Shown here: one piece after another, positions 1 through 9,264 of the stretch
Numbering within the stretch: the stretch's first letter is position 1
How the letters are laid out: the number at the start of each line of letters is the position of its first letter
Assembly (NCBI GenBank): GCA_945874735.1
Contig: CAMCHI010000005.1
Location: forward strand, 1-64,000
Length of the DNA: 64,000 nucleotides
Reading direction: 5' to 3'
Origin: an uncultured Arcanobacterium sp.
GTDB taxonomy: Bacteria > Actinomycetota > Actinomycetes > Actinomycetales > Actinomycetaceae
Made by a program: the position numbers and the translations under genes
The notes under the pieces: model-generated
Databases searched by the model: none
What the model was told of the DNA's origin: nothing
The model's input: the letters and a program-made list of their open reading frames with translations, nothing else

Positions 1-1166
1 AAGAGATTGAAGCCGAAACCAAACATGACGTAAAAGCTGTAGAATACTTCTTAAAACGTCGCTTAACTGAAGCAAAAACCATACTTGCAGATACAAATCT
101 ACCCCGTATGCAAGAAATAGTACACATTTTCTGCACCTCGGAAGACATCAACAATTTAGCCTATGCGTTAGTAGTGAAAGATGCGGTAGCTCAAGTATGG
201 CTACCTAAAGCCCAACAACTATGGGACGAACTACACCGACAAGCACACGAAAGTGCCCATATTCCTCTACTGGCACGCACTCACGGGCAAACTGCTTCAC
301 CTACCACTGTAGGAAAAGAAATAGCAGTGTTTGCCTATCGTCTATTGCGACAATTAAAGCGCATAAAAAACGCAGAATACCTAGGTAAATTAAATGGTGC
401 TACCGGTACTTTTGGGGCACATCTAGCAGGAGTACCCCACGCAGATTGGGAAAGTATCTCCCGGAATTTCGTCACCTCTTTAGGATTAACTTGGAATCCA
501 CTTACCACCCAAATCGAACCGCACGACTGGATGGCAGAATTATTTGCTGATTTAGCTCGCTTTAACCGTATCGCTCACAATCTAGCCACCGATTTTTGGA
601 CTTACATATCCTTAGGTTACTTCCAACAAAACCTAGCAGCACAAGGTTCTACTGGCTCTTCCACTATGCCTCATAAAGTGAACCCTATCCGGTTTGAGAA
701 CGCGGAAGCTAATCTAGAAATTTCTTGCGCACTTTTTGATTCTTTAAGCGCCACCCTAATTACTTCCCGCTTACAGCGCGATCTTACCGACTCCACCACT
801 CAACGCAATATCGGAGTTGCTTTCGGTCACTCTTTACTAGCTATAGATAATTTAAGCAAAGGCCTAGCAGGAATTTCTGTAAACCACACTAGGCTAACCC
901 AAGATTTAGACCAAGCGTGGGAAGTATTAGGCGAACCAATTCAGCAAGCCATGCGCGCTGCTGCTATTGCTGGTGCTACCGGCATGGCCAATCCTTATGA
1001 ACGATTGAAAGATTTAACCCGCGGACAAAAAGTTACCGCTGCCGATATGCAAACTTTCTTACACAGTCTTAACTTACCCTCTGAACTAGCACAGCGACTC
1101 TTAACACTTTCGCCCAGCACGTACACCGGTATTGCCAGCAAGCTAATTAAATATCTTTCCGAGTAG
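1..1166 (+). CDS. purB: Adenylosuccinate lyase, 5'-truncated by window edge
   Basis: Purine biosynthesis enzyme that releases fumarate from SAICAR and adenylosuccinate in the cytosol. The open frame runs from base 3 without a start, so roughly the first 80-90 residues of a ~456-residue PurB lie outside the window. Visible are the HDVKAVEYFLK segment near the left edge, the THGQTASP histidine region and the fumarase/aspartase superfamily signature SSTMPHKVNP (around base 660). The long-type HDVKAVEY and KVNPIRFENAE sequences match the E. coli-like PurB branch. A later in-frame ATG at 108 is internal. The next gene starts 10 bases downstream. Confidence 0.97.
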   Translation, partial: EIEAETKHDVKAVEYFLKRRLTEAKTILADTNLPRMQEIVHIFCTSEDINNLAYALVVKDAVAQVWLPKAQQLWDELHRQAHESAHIPLLARTHGQTASPTTVGKEIAVFAYRLLRQLKRIKNAEYLGKLNGATGTFGAHLAGVPHADWESISRNFVTSLGLTWNPLTTQIEPHDWMAELFADLARFNRIAHNLATDFWTYISLGYFQQNLAAQGSTGSSTMPHKVNPIRFENAEANLEISCALFDSLSATLITSRLQRDLTDSTTQRNIGVAFGHSLLAIDNLSKGLAGISVNHTRLTQDLDQAWEVLGEPIQQAMRAAAIAGATGMANPYERLKDLTRGQKVTAADMQTFLHSLNLPSELAQRLLTLSPSTYTGIASKLIKYLSE

Positions 1167-1176
1167 ACTATCTATC

Positions 1177-1863
1177 ATGTATTTACTATCTTTACCATCT
1201 GCTCTCGCACAGCTAACTACTACCACTCCTACCAGTGGTAATGAACTAACTGGTATTGCTGCTTGGGCAGTTAATCTGATGGAAACTTTAGGAGGACTCG
1301 GAATTGCAATTCTAATTGCGATTGAAAACGTCTTTCCTCCGCTTCCCTCTGAAGTGCTCCTCCCTTTAGCTGGTTTCACTGCTTCCCAAGGCACTAAATT
1401 TGGATTAATAGCAGCAATTATTTGGGCAACTATAGGCTCAGTAATAGGAGCATTAATACTGTATGGAATTGCCCGTCTTTTTGGACGAGAACGCACCCGT
1501 AAACTCTTAAACTCCCTGCCTTTAATGCGCATGGAAGATGTGGATAAAACTGAATCATTCTTCCATAAACATGATAAATCAACAGTATTTTTTGGAAGAA
1601 TGTTGCCCATTTTCCGTTCTTTAATCTCCATGCCTGCCGGTGTTATTAAAATGAATATCCCGCTCTTTTTAGCTTTTACTACGGCTGGTTCACTCATTTG
1701 GAATACTGCTCTTATCTATGCCGGATATGTGCTGGGAGATAACTGGAGTGCCGTAGAAGGATATACGGACGTATTAAAGAAAGTAGTAATTATCGGAGTA
1801 GGCTTAGCGGTAATAGCTTGGATTATTTACCGCATATACACTAATCGCAAAGCAAAATCTTAA
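1177..1863 (+). CDS. DedA family membrane protein
   Basis: A 228-residue polytopic membrane protein of the DedA/SNARE-associated (VTT) family, whose members are linked to lipid carrier flipping and envelope homeostasis; the substrate of this copy is unknown. Seen: a short hydrophobic N-terminus, the FPPLPSEVLLPLAGF-type re-entrant segment near residues 53-67, a second conserved block with GRMLPIFRSLISMPAG, and C-terminal membrane helices ending in a basic tail. The gene sits 10 bases after purB. No Shine-Dalgarno is visible, but TAGACT ends 7 bases before the ATG, which would suit a leaderless transcript. Confidence 0.9.
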   Translation: MYLLSLPSALAQLTTTTPTSGNELTGIAAWAVNLMETLGGLGIAILIAIENVFPPLPSEVLLPLAGFTASQGTKFGLIAAIIWATIGSVIGALILYGIARLFGRERTRKLLNSLPLMRMEDVDKTESFFHKHDKSTVFFGRMLPIFRSLISMPAGVIKMNIPLFLAFTTAGSLIWNTALIYAGYVLGDNWSAVEGYTDVLKKVVIIGVGLAVIAWIIYRIYTNRKAKS

Positions 1864-1885
1864 ACCGCACAAGGATTATACAACT

Positions 1886-2125
1886 ATGAATTCCACTCTT
1901 ATCACCGTGCAATTAACTGGACTTTCATGCCAAAACTGTGTTCGGCATATCACCGAGGAACTCACCCCACTACCCCAAGTGGAAAGCGTGAACATAGACT
2001 TAGTAAGTGGCGGCACTTCTACACTCATCATAAAAGCCGACTCTAGTTTAAGTAATGCTGAAATTATGCAGGCTATTGACGAAGCTGGCACTTATCCCGT
2101 CTTAGAAATTACACGCAGCCATTAA
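1886..2125 (+). CDS. Heavy-metal-associated (CopZ-like) copper chaperone
   Basis: A 79-residue single HMA domain with the metal-binding GLSCQNC loop (CxxC) near the N-terminus and the ferredoxin-like beta-alpha-beta pattern. Proteins of this kind carry Cu(I) to P1B-type ATPases. It lies about 95 bases upstream of, and in the same direction as, the CopA-like ATPase, which supports a copper-handling pair. No CsoR- or CueR-type operator was recognised in the short upstream or intergenic sequence. The length is normal for CopZ. Confidence 0.9.
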   Translation: MNSTLITVQLTGLSCQNCVRHITEELTPLPQVESVNIDLVSGGTSTLIIKADSSLSNAEIMQAIDEAGTYPVLEITRSH

Positions 2126-2220
2126 AATGTAACTTAAAATTCTTTCCTGCTATCTTTCTCCTGCACTACAGGATTTTGTTTACCTAAACTCATATCTCTA
2201 AATACCGTTTGGAACTTTTT

Positions 2221-4674
2221 ATGTCTACCACTGCAAATTCTGCTCCAACCTCCAGCCCTTCCCCCTCTACCCCTCCGTCCTCCGCTGAATATGCTCCGGT
2301 TTTAACCGCAGTGGTAGATTTAGCAATCTCTGGCATGACCTGTGCAGCTTGCGTTAATCGAGTAGAAAAGAAACTCAATAAACACCCACACCTAGCAGCT
2401 ACCGTAAATTTAGCTACCGAAAAAGCACAAGTAGAAGTATTTAGCCCCAAAATCACCCCTAACCAAATCACGGAAATCATAGAAAAAGCAGGATATGGAG
2501 CTAAAGTAATTAAACACACTGCCATATCAGCACAAGGCACAGCACACACTCTCCTTGCTGCCGATTTAAGCCAAATCGAGTCTGCCACTCTAACAGCAAA
2601 TCAACGACATCAACAAAACTTACAACGCCGTTTAATAGTTTCGTTTATCTGTAGCGTGCCCGTAGTAGCACTCTCAATGTATTCGCCTTGGCAATTTATA
2701 AACTGGCAATGGCTCGCCCTATGCCTAACTATCCCCGTAGCCTTATGGGCTGCCTATCCTTTTCATCGCGGAGCTTACCTAAATATATTGCATGGTACTA
2801 CCACTATGGACACCTTGGTTTCTTTAGGGGTGCTCACCTCATTCGGGTATTCTTTATGGGCTTTAGTAGCCACTGAAGCAGGCAGTCCTGGATACCAAAT
2901 GTATATGACGGGACTACACCACTTAAAATCTCACCATCCCAGTATTTATTTAGAAACCACCGCTATGATTGTTACCTTTCTACTGCTGGGGAAGCTACTG
3001 GAAGCACGATCACGACATCTAGCTGGTGATGCGCTACATTCTTTACTCACCTTAGGTGCTAAACAAGTGTTTATTTTGCAAAAACACACCGGCGCAAAAG
3101 TTAATAAACTACTGCCTATCACTGAACTAGCCGTAGGGGATATTTTTCGGGTGCAACCTGGGGAAAAAGTAGCCACCGATGGAATAGTAGTAACTGGCAA
3201 TAGTGCCCTAGATTGTTCCTTACTGACCGGAGAATCTTTACCCGTACCTGTACACGCAGGAGATAAAGTAACCGGAGCTACCATAAATACTTTCGGCTCT
3301 TTAACCGTGCGTGCTATCCACGTAGGTGAAGATACAGTATTAGCCCAAATGGGTAAACTTTTAACGGCAGCGCAAACACAAAAAATACCGATCCAACACT
3401 TAGTAGACAAAATCAGCGCAATTTTTGTGCCTACCGTGCTCCTTATCGCGCTGAGCACTTTCCTAATCCGCTATTTTGCTTTACAGGATACTGCAGAATT
3501 ATCACTTACTACCGCTTTAACCGTACTAATAGTTGCTTGCCCGTGCGCATTAGGTCTAGCTACTCCTACCGCATTACTGGTAGGGTCTAGCAAAGCAGCC
3601 AAGCACGGCATTTTGCTACATAAACCAGCAGTTTTAGAATCCGCGCGCTTTATCGACACTATTTTGCTAGATAAAACCGGCACGCTCACTAAAGGAAAAA
3701 TGCAGGTAACGGAAATACAAGTAATAAATTCTGCCGTCTTTTCCTCTAATTCTCCCTATACTTCTGAACTAGCTTTACAAATAGCAGCAGCTTTAGAGCA
3801 AGGATCAGAACACCCTATAGGCAAAGCAATAGTAGAACACGCCCAAAACTTAAATCTTCCTCTTCCTACTGCTCAATGGCATACCGCCTACACTGGTAGC
3901 GGGATAAGTGCAGAAGTAACATTTGCTGGGCTACCAGCTGCACGCTATTTTATAGGCTCCTGGAAGTGGGTACAAAGACAACTAGCGAGCGCCACCTCCA
4001 ATCCTGCCACGCCTAATACTGCCGCACTTTCCTCTCCCGCTTTACCTGAGTTATCTTCTCTAATCACTAAATATCAAAAAACGGGAGCTACCACGGTAGT
4101 TTTAGCTAACGAGCATGAAGTAATCGCAGTTTTTGCTATCCAAGATGTACTACGTCCTGAAAGCCCGCAAGCGATTATGGAACTAGAAAAGCTAGGCATT
4201 ACTGCACAAATTATTAGCGGAGATGCTCCTTTAGTGGCTCACAGTATCGGTAATAAATTAGGTATTGTCGCACATGGTGATATATCCCCTGCGCAAAAGG
4301 TAGCTTTCGTACAAAATTTACAGGCACAAAGAAAACAAGTAGCAATGGTGGGAGATGGAGTAAATGATGCCGCTGCTTTAGCACAAGCAAATCTATCTAT
4401 CGCACTAGGCTCTGGCACTGATGTAGCTAAAGCCAGCTCTGATATTACAATTGTAAATTCTGATGTGCGCGCTATAGCAGGGGCTATCCGCATTTCACGA
4501 CGCACTTTACGTATTATTAAAGAAAATTTGTGGTGGGCTTTTGCCTATAATTTATTAGCCATTCCTTTAGCGGTAGGCGGCTATATTATTCCCGGAATAG
4601 CCGCAGCGGCTATGGCTAGTTCCTCAGTATTAGTAGTTTTTAATTCTTTACGCCTATATCGTACTAACTTCTAG
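2221..4674 (+). CDS. copA: Copper-exporting P1B-type ATPase
   Basis: A 817-residue heavy-metal ATPase that pumps Cu(I) across the cytoplasmic membrane. Seen in order: one N-terminal HMA domain with GMTCAAC, transmembrane pairs, the actuator motif TGES at residues 336-339, the CPC metal site at 440-442 in a membrane helix, the phosphorylation motif DKTGT starting at D484, an SEHPIG element, and the hinge motif GDGVND at 711-716. The CPC motif and the upstream CopZ-like gene favour copper/silver over zinc. The ATG at 2221 is chosen; an in-frame TTG at 2209 is possible. No clear Shine-Dalgarno precedes either. The N-terminus is rich in Ser, Thr and Pro. Confidence 0.95.
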   Translation: MSTTANSAPTSSPSPSTPPSSAEYAPVLTAVVDLAISGMTCAACVNRVEKKLNKHPHLAATVNLATEKAQVEVFSPKITPNQITEIIEKAGYGAKVIKHTAISAQGTAHTLLAADLSQIESATLTANQRHQQNLQRRLIVSFICSVPVVALSMYSPWQFINWQWLALCLTIPVALWAAYPFHRGAYLNILHGTTTMDTLVSLGVLTSFGYSLWALVATEAGSPGYQMYMTGLHHLKSHHPSIYLETTAMIVTFLLLGKLLEARSRHLAGDALHSLLTLGAKQVFILQKHTGAKVNKLLPITELAVGDIFRVQPGEKVATDGIVVTGNSALDCSLLTGESLPVPVHAGDKVTGATINTFGSLTVRAIHVGEDTVLAQMGKLLTAAQTQKIPIQHLVDKISAIFVPTVLLIALSTFLIRYFALQDTAELSLTTALTVLIVACPCALGLATPTALLVGSSKAAKHGILLHKPAVLESARFIDTILLDKTGTLTKGKMQVTEIQVINSAVFSSNSPYTSELALQIAAALEQGSEHPIGKAIVEHAQNLNLPLPTAQWHTAYTGSGISAEVTFAGLPAARYFIGSWKWVQRQLASATSNPATPNTAALSSPALPELSSLITKYQKTGATTVVLANEHEVIAVFAIQDVLRPESPQAIMELEKLGITAQIISGDAPLVAHSIGNKLGIVAHGDISPAQKVAFVQNLQAQRKQVAMVGDGVNDAAALAQANLSIALGSGTDVAKASSDITIVNSDVRAIAGAIRISRRTLRIIKENLWWAFAYNLLAIPLAVGGYIIPGIAAAAMASSSVLVVFNSLRLYRTNF

Positions 4675-4700
4675 CTTAAAAATTCATTAACATATTGTTT

Positions 4701-7373
4701 ATGAGTAGATTTGAGCAAGCTATTTCAACAACGGGCACGGTCGGGCCACATCGTACCGTGCAGTTAATAGATGCCGAACAAAACTGGGTGCGTCACCCAG
4801 CCGATTTATTAGGTGCATTAACAGCTCTGCTAGGCATCGTGCTCACTTTAGGATTGTCTTTAATTAGCACTCCTGCTACTTTGGCTTTAGCCGATGATGT
4901 GCGGGAAGCTACCGCTTCTTTCCTTACTGCTTTGCTTTATCTGCCCTTCAATTTCATTAACGGTTTCGTTACTTACTTAGTGCCTTTAGGAGTTTGGGTA
5001 GCTTTAGGTTTACGAAAAAGATGGCGTAACTTTTGGCTCTCTATCACTGCCGGAATTACCGCTTTAATATTAGCTATAGGTGGGTTTTGGGCAATTGATT
5101 TATGGTGGCCAGAGCTAGTATTAAATGAAGAATTACAAATTTTGCGTAGTGCTGTAAACTTAAAGGCTTTTCTGACTTCTATACCTACTGTGGCGATGGT
5201 TTCGGCGATTTTACTTGCTGCTGGCACTATTCGCACCTCCGTCACCCGTAAAGTTGGTTGGAGCAGCCTAACCCTTTTAATCGCTATTTCTTTAATTCAA
5301 GAACGGCAAGGATTTACAGGCGCTATTTTAATTTTACTACTCGGAATTTTCGTGGGTCTGCTCGTGCGCTGGCTGGGTGGCACTCTCCCACAACGCGCTA
5401 CTGGTAGCAAACTTATCGGTTTAATCCGTAAAGCCGGTATAGATGTAGTAGAGCTAATTAGAGTAGACCCTTTAGAGCCAGAAAGTCTGCAAACTTGGGA
5501 AATTTATACCAGCGCTCCTCTAGGATATACAGACGACACAATTGTTACTCAACTACGGAAAATAACCACAGAAGAAGCAAGCCCAGCTAACACGAAACAA
5601 GCTGCCACATTGTTAGCACAAATTACTGCTCATACTGCCAAAGATGGAATTAAAGTGGTGGATAATCCACAAATTTTGTCCACCTATGAAACGGCTTGTC
5701 AGCGTCTGAATTTGAGTGAAGCTCCGTTAGTATCCCGTAACTATTTAGCTTTAGATACTGTAGGTAATTACTACCGAATCGCTATATTTGATGCCGACCG
5801 GAAAGTATTAGGTATTTTAAGCAGCTGGTGGGAACGGCTAAAGTTAAAATCAGTATTTCGCACTAATCCGCACAATTTACGGCAAGCTACTTCCCAAATG
5901 GCCTTTATGCTCCTACAAACTCGCCAACTGCAAGTATCAAGCGTAGAACTAGCTGGAATTAGTCATGGCGCATATTCAATTGCTTTAGCTAGCAAAGCAC
6001 AAAAACAGCAAACTGTGCTAGAAGTTCCTACCCATCAAATCAGCACTACCCAATGGCAAGCATTATGGGAACGTTTATTTACTGCACACCGGCAAGGTTT
6101 ATCGCATGGAAATTTGCACCCGCAAAATATCGTGTTACAAGACGGTGAATTACAAATAATAGGCTGGGAAGGGGGACAGCCTTTAGCTAGCGAATTAAGC
6201 CAAAAAGTAGATTTAGCCCAAATGGCAGCCTTACAAGCTGCTACTTGTGGAATTGAAAAAACTTTGAAAGTAATTACGCACAGCTTATCTTTCGACAAAA
6301 TTTTACTACTCACTCCCTTCTTGCAACTTTCTGCTCTACCAGAAACCACTGCACAATTTTTTACTGCCCATAAAGGGCAAAAACTACGAGAATTTAGAGA
6401 GGCTTTAGCTCAGCAAATTCCCGCAACTGCTCATGCCCAGCCCGTTACTTTACGTCGTTTTTCTTTCAAAACTATTGCCACTGTAATTATCGGTATCGGT
6501 ATTGCACTCACTGCGCTCGGTTCGTTGAATTTCCAAGAAATCAGTGCTGCTCTAAGACAGGCTTCTCCGCTTTGGATGCTCATAGCTATCCTCCTAGGTT
6601 TAAGCACCTATCTCGGGGCAGGTATTACCTTAAAAGCCTATACTCCAGAACGATTATCACTGCGGGAAAGCACTCTTATTCAAGTGGCTGCATCGGTAGT
6701 TTCAGTAGTTGCCCCCGCCGGTATCGGGCCAGCTGCCTTAAACTTACGTTACCTCCAAAAACGCGGTGTTTCTCTCCCGGCTGGAGTAGCTACCGTGACG
6801 GTAGTACAAATTGCACAATTTTTAACTACCGTGTTGTTGCTGCTGATTTTGTCTTTAGGCTCAGGAGAATTAACTAGCTTCCAACTCCCCACCACCACTA
6901 TTTTACTCGCTTTAGCCATAGTAGGAGCTGTGGGTATTATCCTTACGGTAATTCCACAAATCCGCCGGTGGATTTGGCAAAAAATCAAAGCGCCCATGTT
7001 GCAAATCGGGCCACGCTTAGTTTGGCTTTTTACTCACCCTCAGCGCATTGCGATAGGGTTAGTTGGTTCTTTAATTATGACGGTAGGTTTCGTGGCCTGT
7101 TTTGGAGCTGCCTTAAAATCTTTAGGATACGAACTTCCTATCATCACTATCGCACTTACTTTCCTTTTAGCTAACTCTCTCGGTTCAGCTTTGCCTTCTC
7201 CAGGCGGTATTGGGCCAGTGGAAGCAGCTTTAACTGGCGGTTTAGTAATTGCTGGTATTCCTTACACGGTAGCAATTTCTGCCGCTATTCTTTACCGTCT
7301 ATTCACTTTCTGGGGACGTATCCCACTAGGGTGGATAGCATTAAAAATAGCTAACAAACGCAACCTGATATAA
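4701..7373 (+). CDS. Flippase-like (LPG synthase TM domain) protein with internal kinase-like domain
   Basis: An 890-residue membrane protein. The N-terminal ~230 residues hold several hydrophobic helices. A soluble middle part (about 240-560) resembles a protein-kinase fold: HGNLHPQN at residues 469-476 stands where active kinases have HGDLHPxN. The C-terminal ~300 residues match the lysylphosphatidylglycerol synthase transmembrane / TIGR00374 flippase-like family, including the SVVAPAGIGPAAL and SALPSPGGIGPVEAAL segments. The catalytic Asp is Asn (N471) and no DFG is evident, so the middle domain is likely a pseudokinase. Probable role: lipid or polyprenyl-linked substrate transport; substrate unknown. 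The ATG at 4701 is preferred over an in-frame TTG at 4695. Confidence 0.8.
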   Translation: MSRFEQAISTTGTVGPHRTVQLIDAEQNWVRHPADLLGALTALLGIVLTLGLSLISTPATLALADDVREATASFLTALLYLPFNFINGFVTYLVPLGVWVALGLRKRWRNFWLSITAGITALILAIGGFWAIDLWWPELVLNEELQILRSAVNLKAFLTSIPTVAMVSAILLAAGTIRTSVTRKVGWSSLTLLIAISLIQERQGFTGAILILLLGIFVGLLVRWLGGTLPQRATGSKLIGLIRKAGIDVVELIRVDPLEPESLQTWEIYTSAPLGYTDDTIVTQLRKITTEEASPANTKQAATLLAQITAHTAKDGIKVVDNPQILSTYETACQRLNLSEAPLVSRNYLALDTVGNYYRIAIFDADRKVLGILSSWWERLKLKSVFRTNPHNLRQATSQMAFMLLQTRQLQVSSVELAGISHGAYSIALASKAQKQQTVLEVPTHQISTTQWQALWERLFTAHRQGLSHGNLHPQNIVLQDGELQIIGWEGGQPLASELSQKVDLAQMAALQAATCGIEKTLKVITHSLSFDKILLLTPFLQLSALPETTAQFFTAHKGQKLREFREALAQQIPATAHAQPVTLRRFSFKTIATVIIGIGIALTALGSLNFQEISAALRQASPLWMLIAILLGLSTYLGAGITLKAYTPERLSLRESTLIQVAASVVSVVAPAGIGPAALNLRYLQKRGVSLPAGVATVTVVQIAQFLTTVLLLLILSLGSGELTSFQLPTTTILLALAIVGAVGIILTVIPQIRRWIWQKIKAPMLQIGPRLVWLFTHPQRIAIGLVGSLIMTVGFVACFGAALKSLGYELPIITIALTFLLANSLGSALPSPGGIGPVEAALTGGLVIAGIPYTVAISAAILYRLFTFWGRIPLGWIALKIANKRNLI

Positions 7374-7405
7374 AGCTAGTAATTTAATCTACCCTTCACT
7401 AAACC

Positions 7406-7436
7406 TTGTATCCTACACCCGAATAGTCACTATAAT
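7406..7436 (+). promoter_or_regulatory. Candidate promoter for phosphoglucomutase
   Basis: TATAAT at 7431-7436 is a perfect -10 match. TTGTAT at 7406-7411 could serve as -35, but the 19-bp spacer is long. This leaves a 5' leader of about 80 bases before the ATG at 7522. Confidence 0.45.
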
Positions 7437-7460
7437 TTAGATATATGTATTTTTAACTAA

Positions 7461-7492
7461 CCGTATTTTTAAGTTAATACTGTTAAATACGG
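7461..7492 (+). repeat. Inverted repeat in pgm leader
   Basis: CCGTATTT (7461-7468) and AAATACGG (7485-7492) form perfect 8-base arms around a 16-base centre, between the candidate promoter and the pgm start. It could be an operator or an RNA hairpin; nothing in the sequence identifies a regulator. Confidence 0.5.
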
Positions 7493-7521
7493 AGAAATTA
7501 AAAGAGAAAAGGAAATAATCC

Positions 7522-9204
7522 ATGAATAGCCGTGCGGGCACGATAGCTCTCCCTACTGATTTAATTGACGTTCAAGCATTGCTGAACGCTTACTATGAGT
7601 TAGTGCCTGATCCTACTAACCCAGATCAGCAAGTAGTATTTGGCACTTCCGGACACCGGGGTAGTGCTTTCGATGCGGCTTTTAATGAAGCGCATATTAT
7701 CGCTATCACTCAAGCTATTATTGAATATCGTAACGCTCAAGGTTTTAACGGCCCGCTTTTTATTGGACGCGATACGCACGCCCTATCTGAGCCTGCTTTA
7801 CGCACTACAGTAGAAGTATTAGCAGCTCAGGACATTGAAATTTGCGTTGATGCACAAGACTCTTACACACCTACCCCCGCAGTATCTTTAGCTATTTTAA
7901 CTGCTAACGGCGCAGGTAGCTCTAGTGGGGTACGCACCTATGGATCAGGATTAGCAGACGGTATTGTTATCACTCCTTCCCATAATCCTCCACGGGACGG
8001 CGGTTTTAAGTACAATCCTCCGCATGGTGGGCCAGCAGATACCGATGCCACGAAAGTAATTGCTGCTCGTGCTAATGAGCTTTTAGCTAATGGTTGGCAA
8101 AATGTAGCTCGCATTAGTTATGAGCAAGCACTCTTAAAACCAACCACTAAAAAGTATGACTATCTCGGCGCTTACGTAGATAGTTTAGCTTCCGTAATTA
8201 ATTTTGCAGCGATTCGCAATGCTGGTATCCGTATTGGCGCTGATCCTATGGGAGGCGCAAGTGCTAACTATTGGGGAGCAATCGCCGAACACTATCAGCT
8301 CGATTTAACTGTAGTAAATCCGGTAGTGGATCCTACTTGGCATTTCATGACTCTAGATTGGGATGAAAAAATCCGTATGGATTGTTCTTCTCCGTGGGCG
8401 ATGGCGTCTTTACTAAATAAGATGCAAGCAGATACGCATGGCAAGTTCCTTTACGATATTGCCACGGGCAATGATGCAGATGCCGATCGGCATGGTATTG
8501 TCACTCCAGATGCAGGATTAATGAATCCCAACCACTATCTAGCAGTAGCTATTAACTATCTGTATCAGAACCGTCCTAACTGGAACACTGATGCGGTAGG
8601 TAAGACGCTTGTATCTTCTTCTTTAATCGACCGTGTAGTAGCCGGCATGGGTAAAAAATTAGTGGAAGTGCCAGTAGGTTTTAAGTGGTTTGTGCCTGGG
8701 TTGATTAATGGTACTACTGGTTTTGGCGGGGAAGAATCAGCTGGTGCTTCTTTCTTGCGGTTAGATGGTAGCGTCTGGTCTACGGATAAAGACGGTCTAA
8801 TAATGGATTTATTAGCAGCAGAAATAATGGCTAATACCGGTAAGACCCCTTCAGAATTGCATAAAGAACTCACCGCACAATATGGAGAGTCTTGCTATGC
8901 CCGCATTGATGCTCCTGCTAATCGGGAACAAAAAGCAAAACTTGCTGCTTTAACGCCAGAAAATGTGAAAGCTACCCAACTTGCTGGGGAAACAATCACG
9001 GCTCGACTCGTGCAAGCCCCTGGTAATAATGCGGCAATTGGTGGGCTAAAAGTGGTTACTGAAAATGCTTGGTTTGCTGCTCGCCCCTCCGGCACGGAAG
9101 ATGTTTACAAAATTTATGCAGAATCTTTCCGTGGCCCTGATCATCTAGCACAAGTACAAGCCGAAGCGAAAGAAGTAGTAAGCGCTGCCCTCCTAGAGAG
9201 TTAA
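7522..9204 (+). CDS. pgm: Alpha-D-glucose-specific phosphoglucomutase
   Basis: Interconverts glucose 1-phosphate and glucose 6-phosphate, linking glycolysis with glycogen and envelope sugar-nucleotide synthesis. The 560-residue length matches the alpha-D-glucose-specific class (~546). Seen: substrate loop TSGHRGS near residue 43, catalytic serine loop TPSHNPP with S153, metal-binding DADRHG beginning at D320, sugar-binding GEESAGAS, and the C-terminal phosphate-binding RPSGTED. It stands alone, preceded by a good -10 box and an inverted repeat, with GGAAATAA upstream of the ATG acting as a modest ribosome-binding site. Confidence 0.96.
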   Translation: MNSRAGTIALPTDLIDVQALLNAYYELVPDPTNPDQQVVFGTSGHRGSAFDAAFNEAHIIAITQAIIEYRNAQGFNGPLFIGRDTHALSEPALRTTVEVLAAQDIEICVDAQDSYTPTPAVSLAILTANGAGSSSGVRTYGSGLADGIVITPSHNPPRDGGFKYNPPHGGPADTDATKVIAARANELLANGWQNVARISYEQALLKPTTKKYDYLGAYVDSLASVINFAAIRNAGIRIGADPMGGASANYWGAIAEHYQLDLTVVNPVVDPTWHFMTLDWDEKIRMDCSSPWAMASLLNKMQADTHGKFLYDIATGNDADADRHGIVTPDAGLMNPNHYLAVAINYLYQNRPNWNTDAVGKTLVSSSLIDRVVAGMGKKLVEVPVGFKWFVPGLINGTTGFGGEESAGASFLRLDGSVWSTDKDGLIMDLLAAEIMANTGKTPSELHKELTAQYGESCYARIDAPANREQKAKLAALTPENVKATQLAGETITARLVQAPGNNAAIGGLKVVTENAWFAARPSGTEDVYKIYAESFRGPDHLAQVQAEAKEVVSAALLES

Positions 9205-9264
9205 ATCTACTAGTTTGGCAAAATTTTCCTGCTAAATACTCGCGAAAAGAAAGCAGTAATATAT

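Noticed and set aside
2688..2876. Short frames inside copA, hrpA, pgm and other long genes
   Set aside because: They lie entirely within well-supported genes in other frames or on the opposite strand, with no motif or ribosome-binding site.
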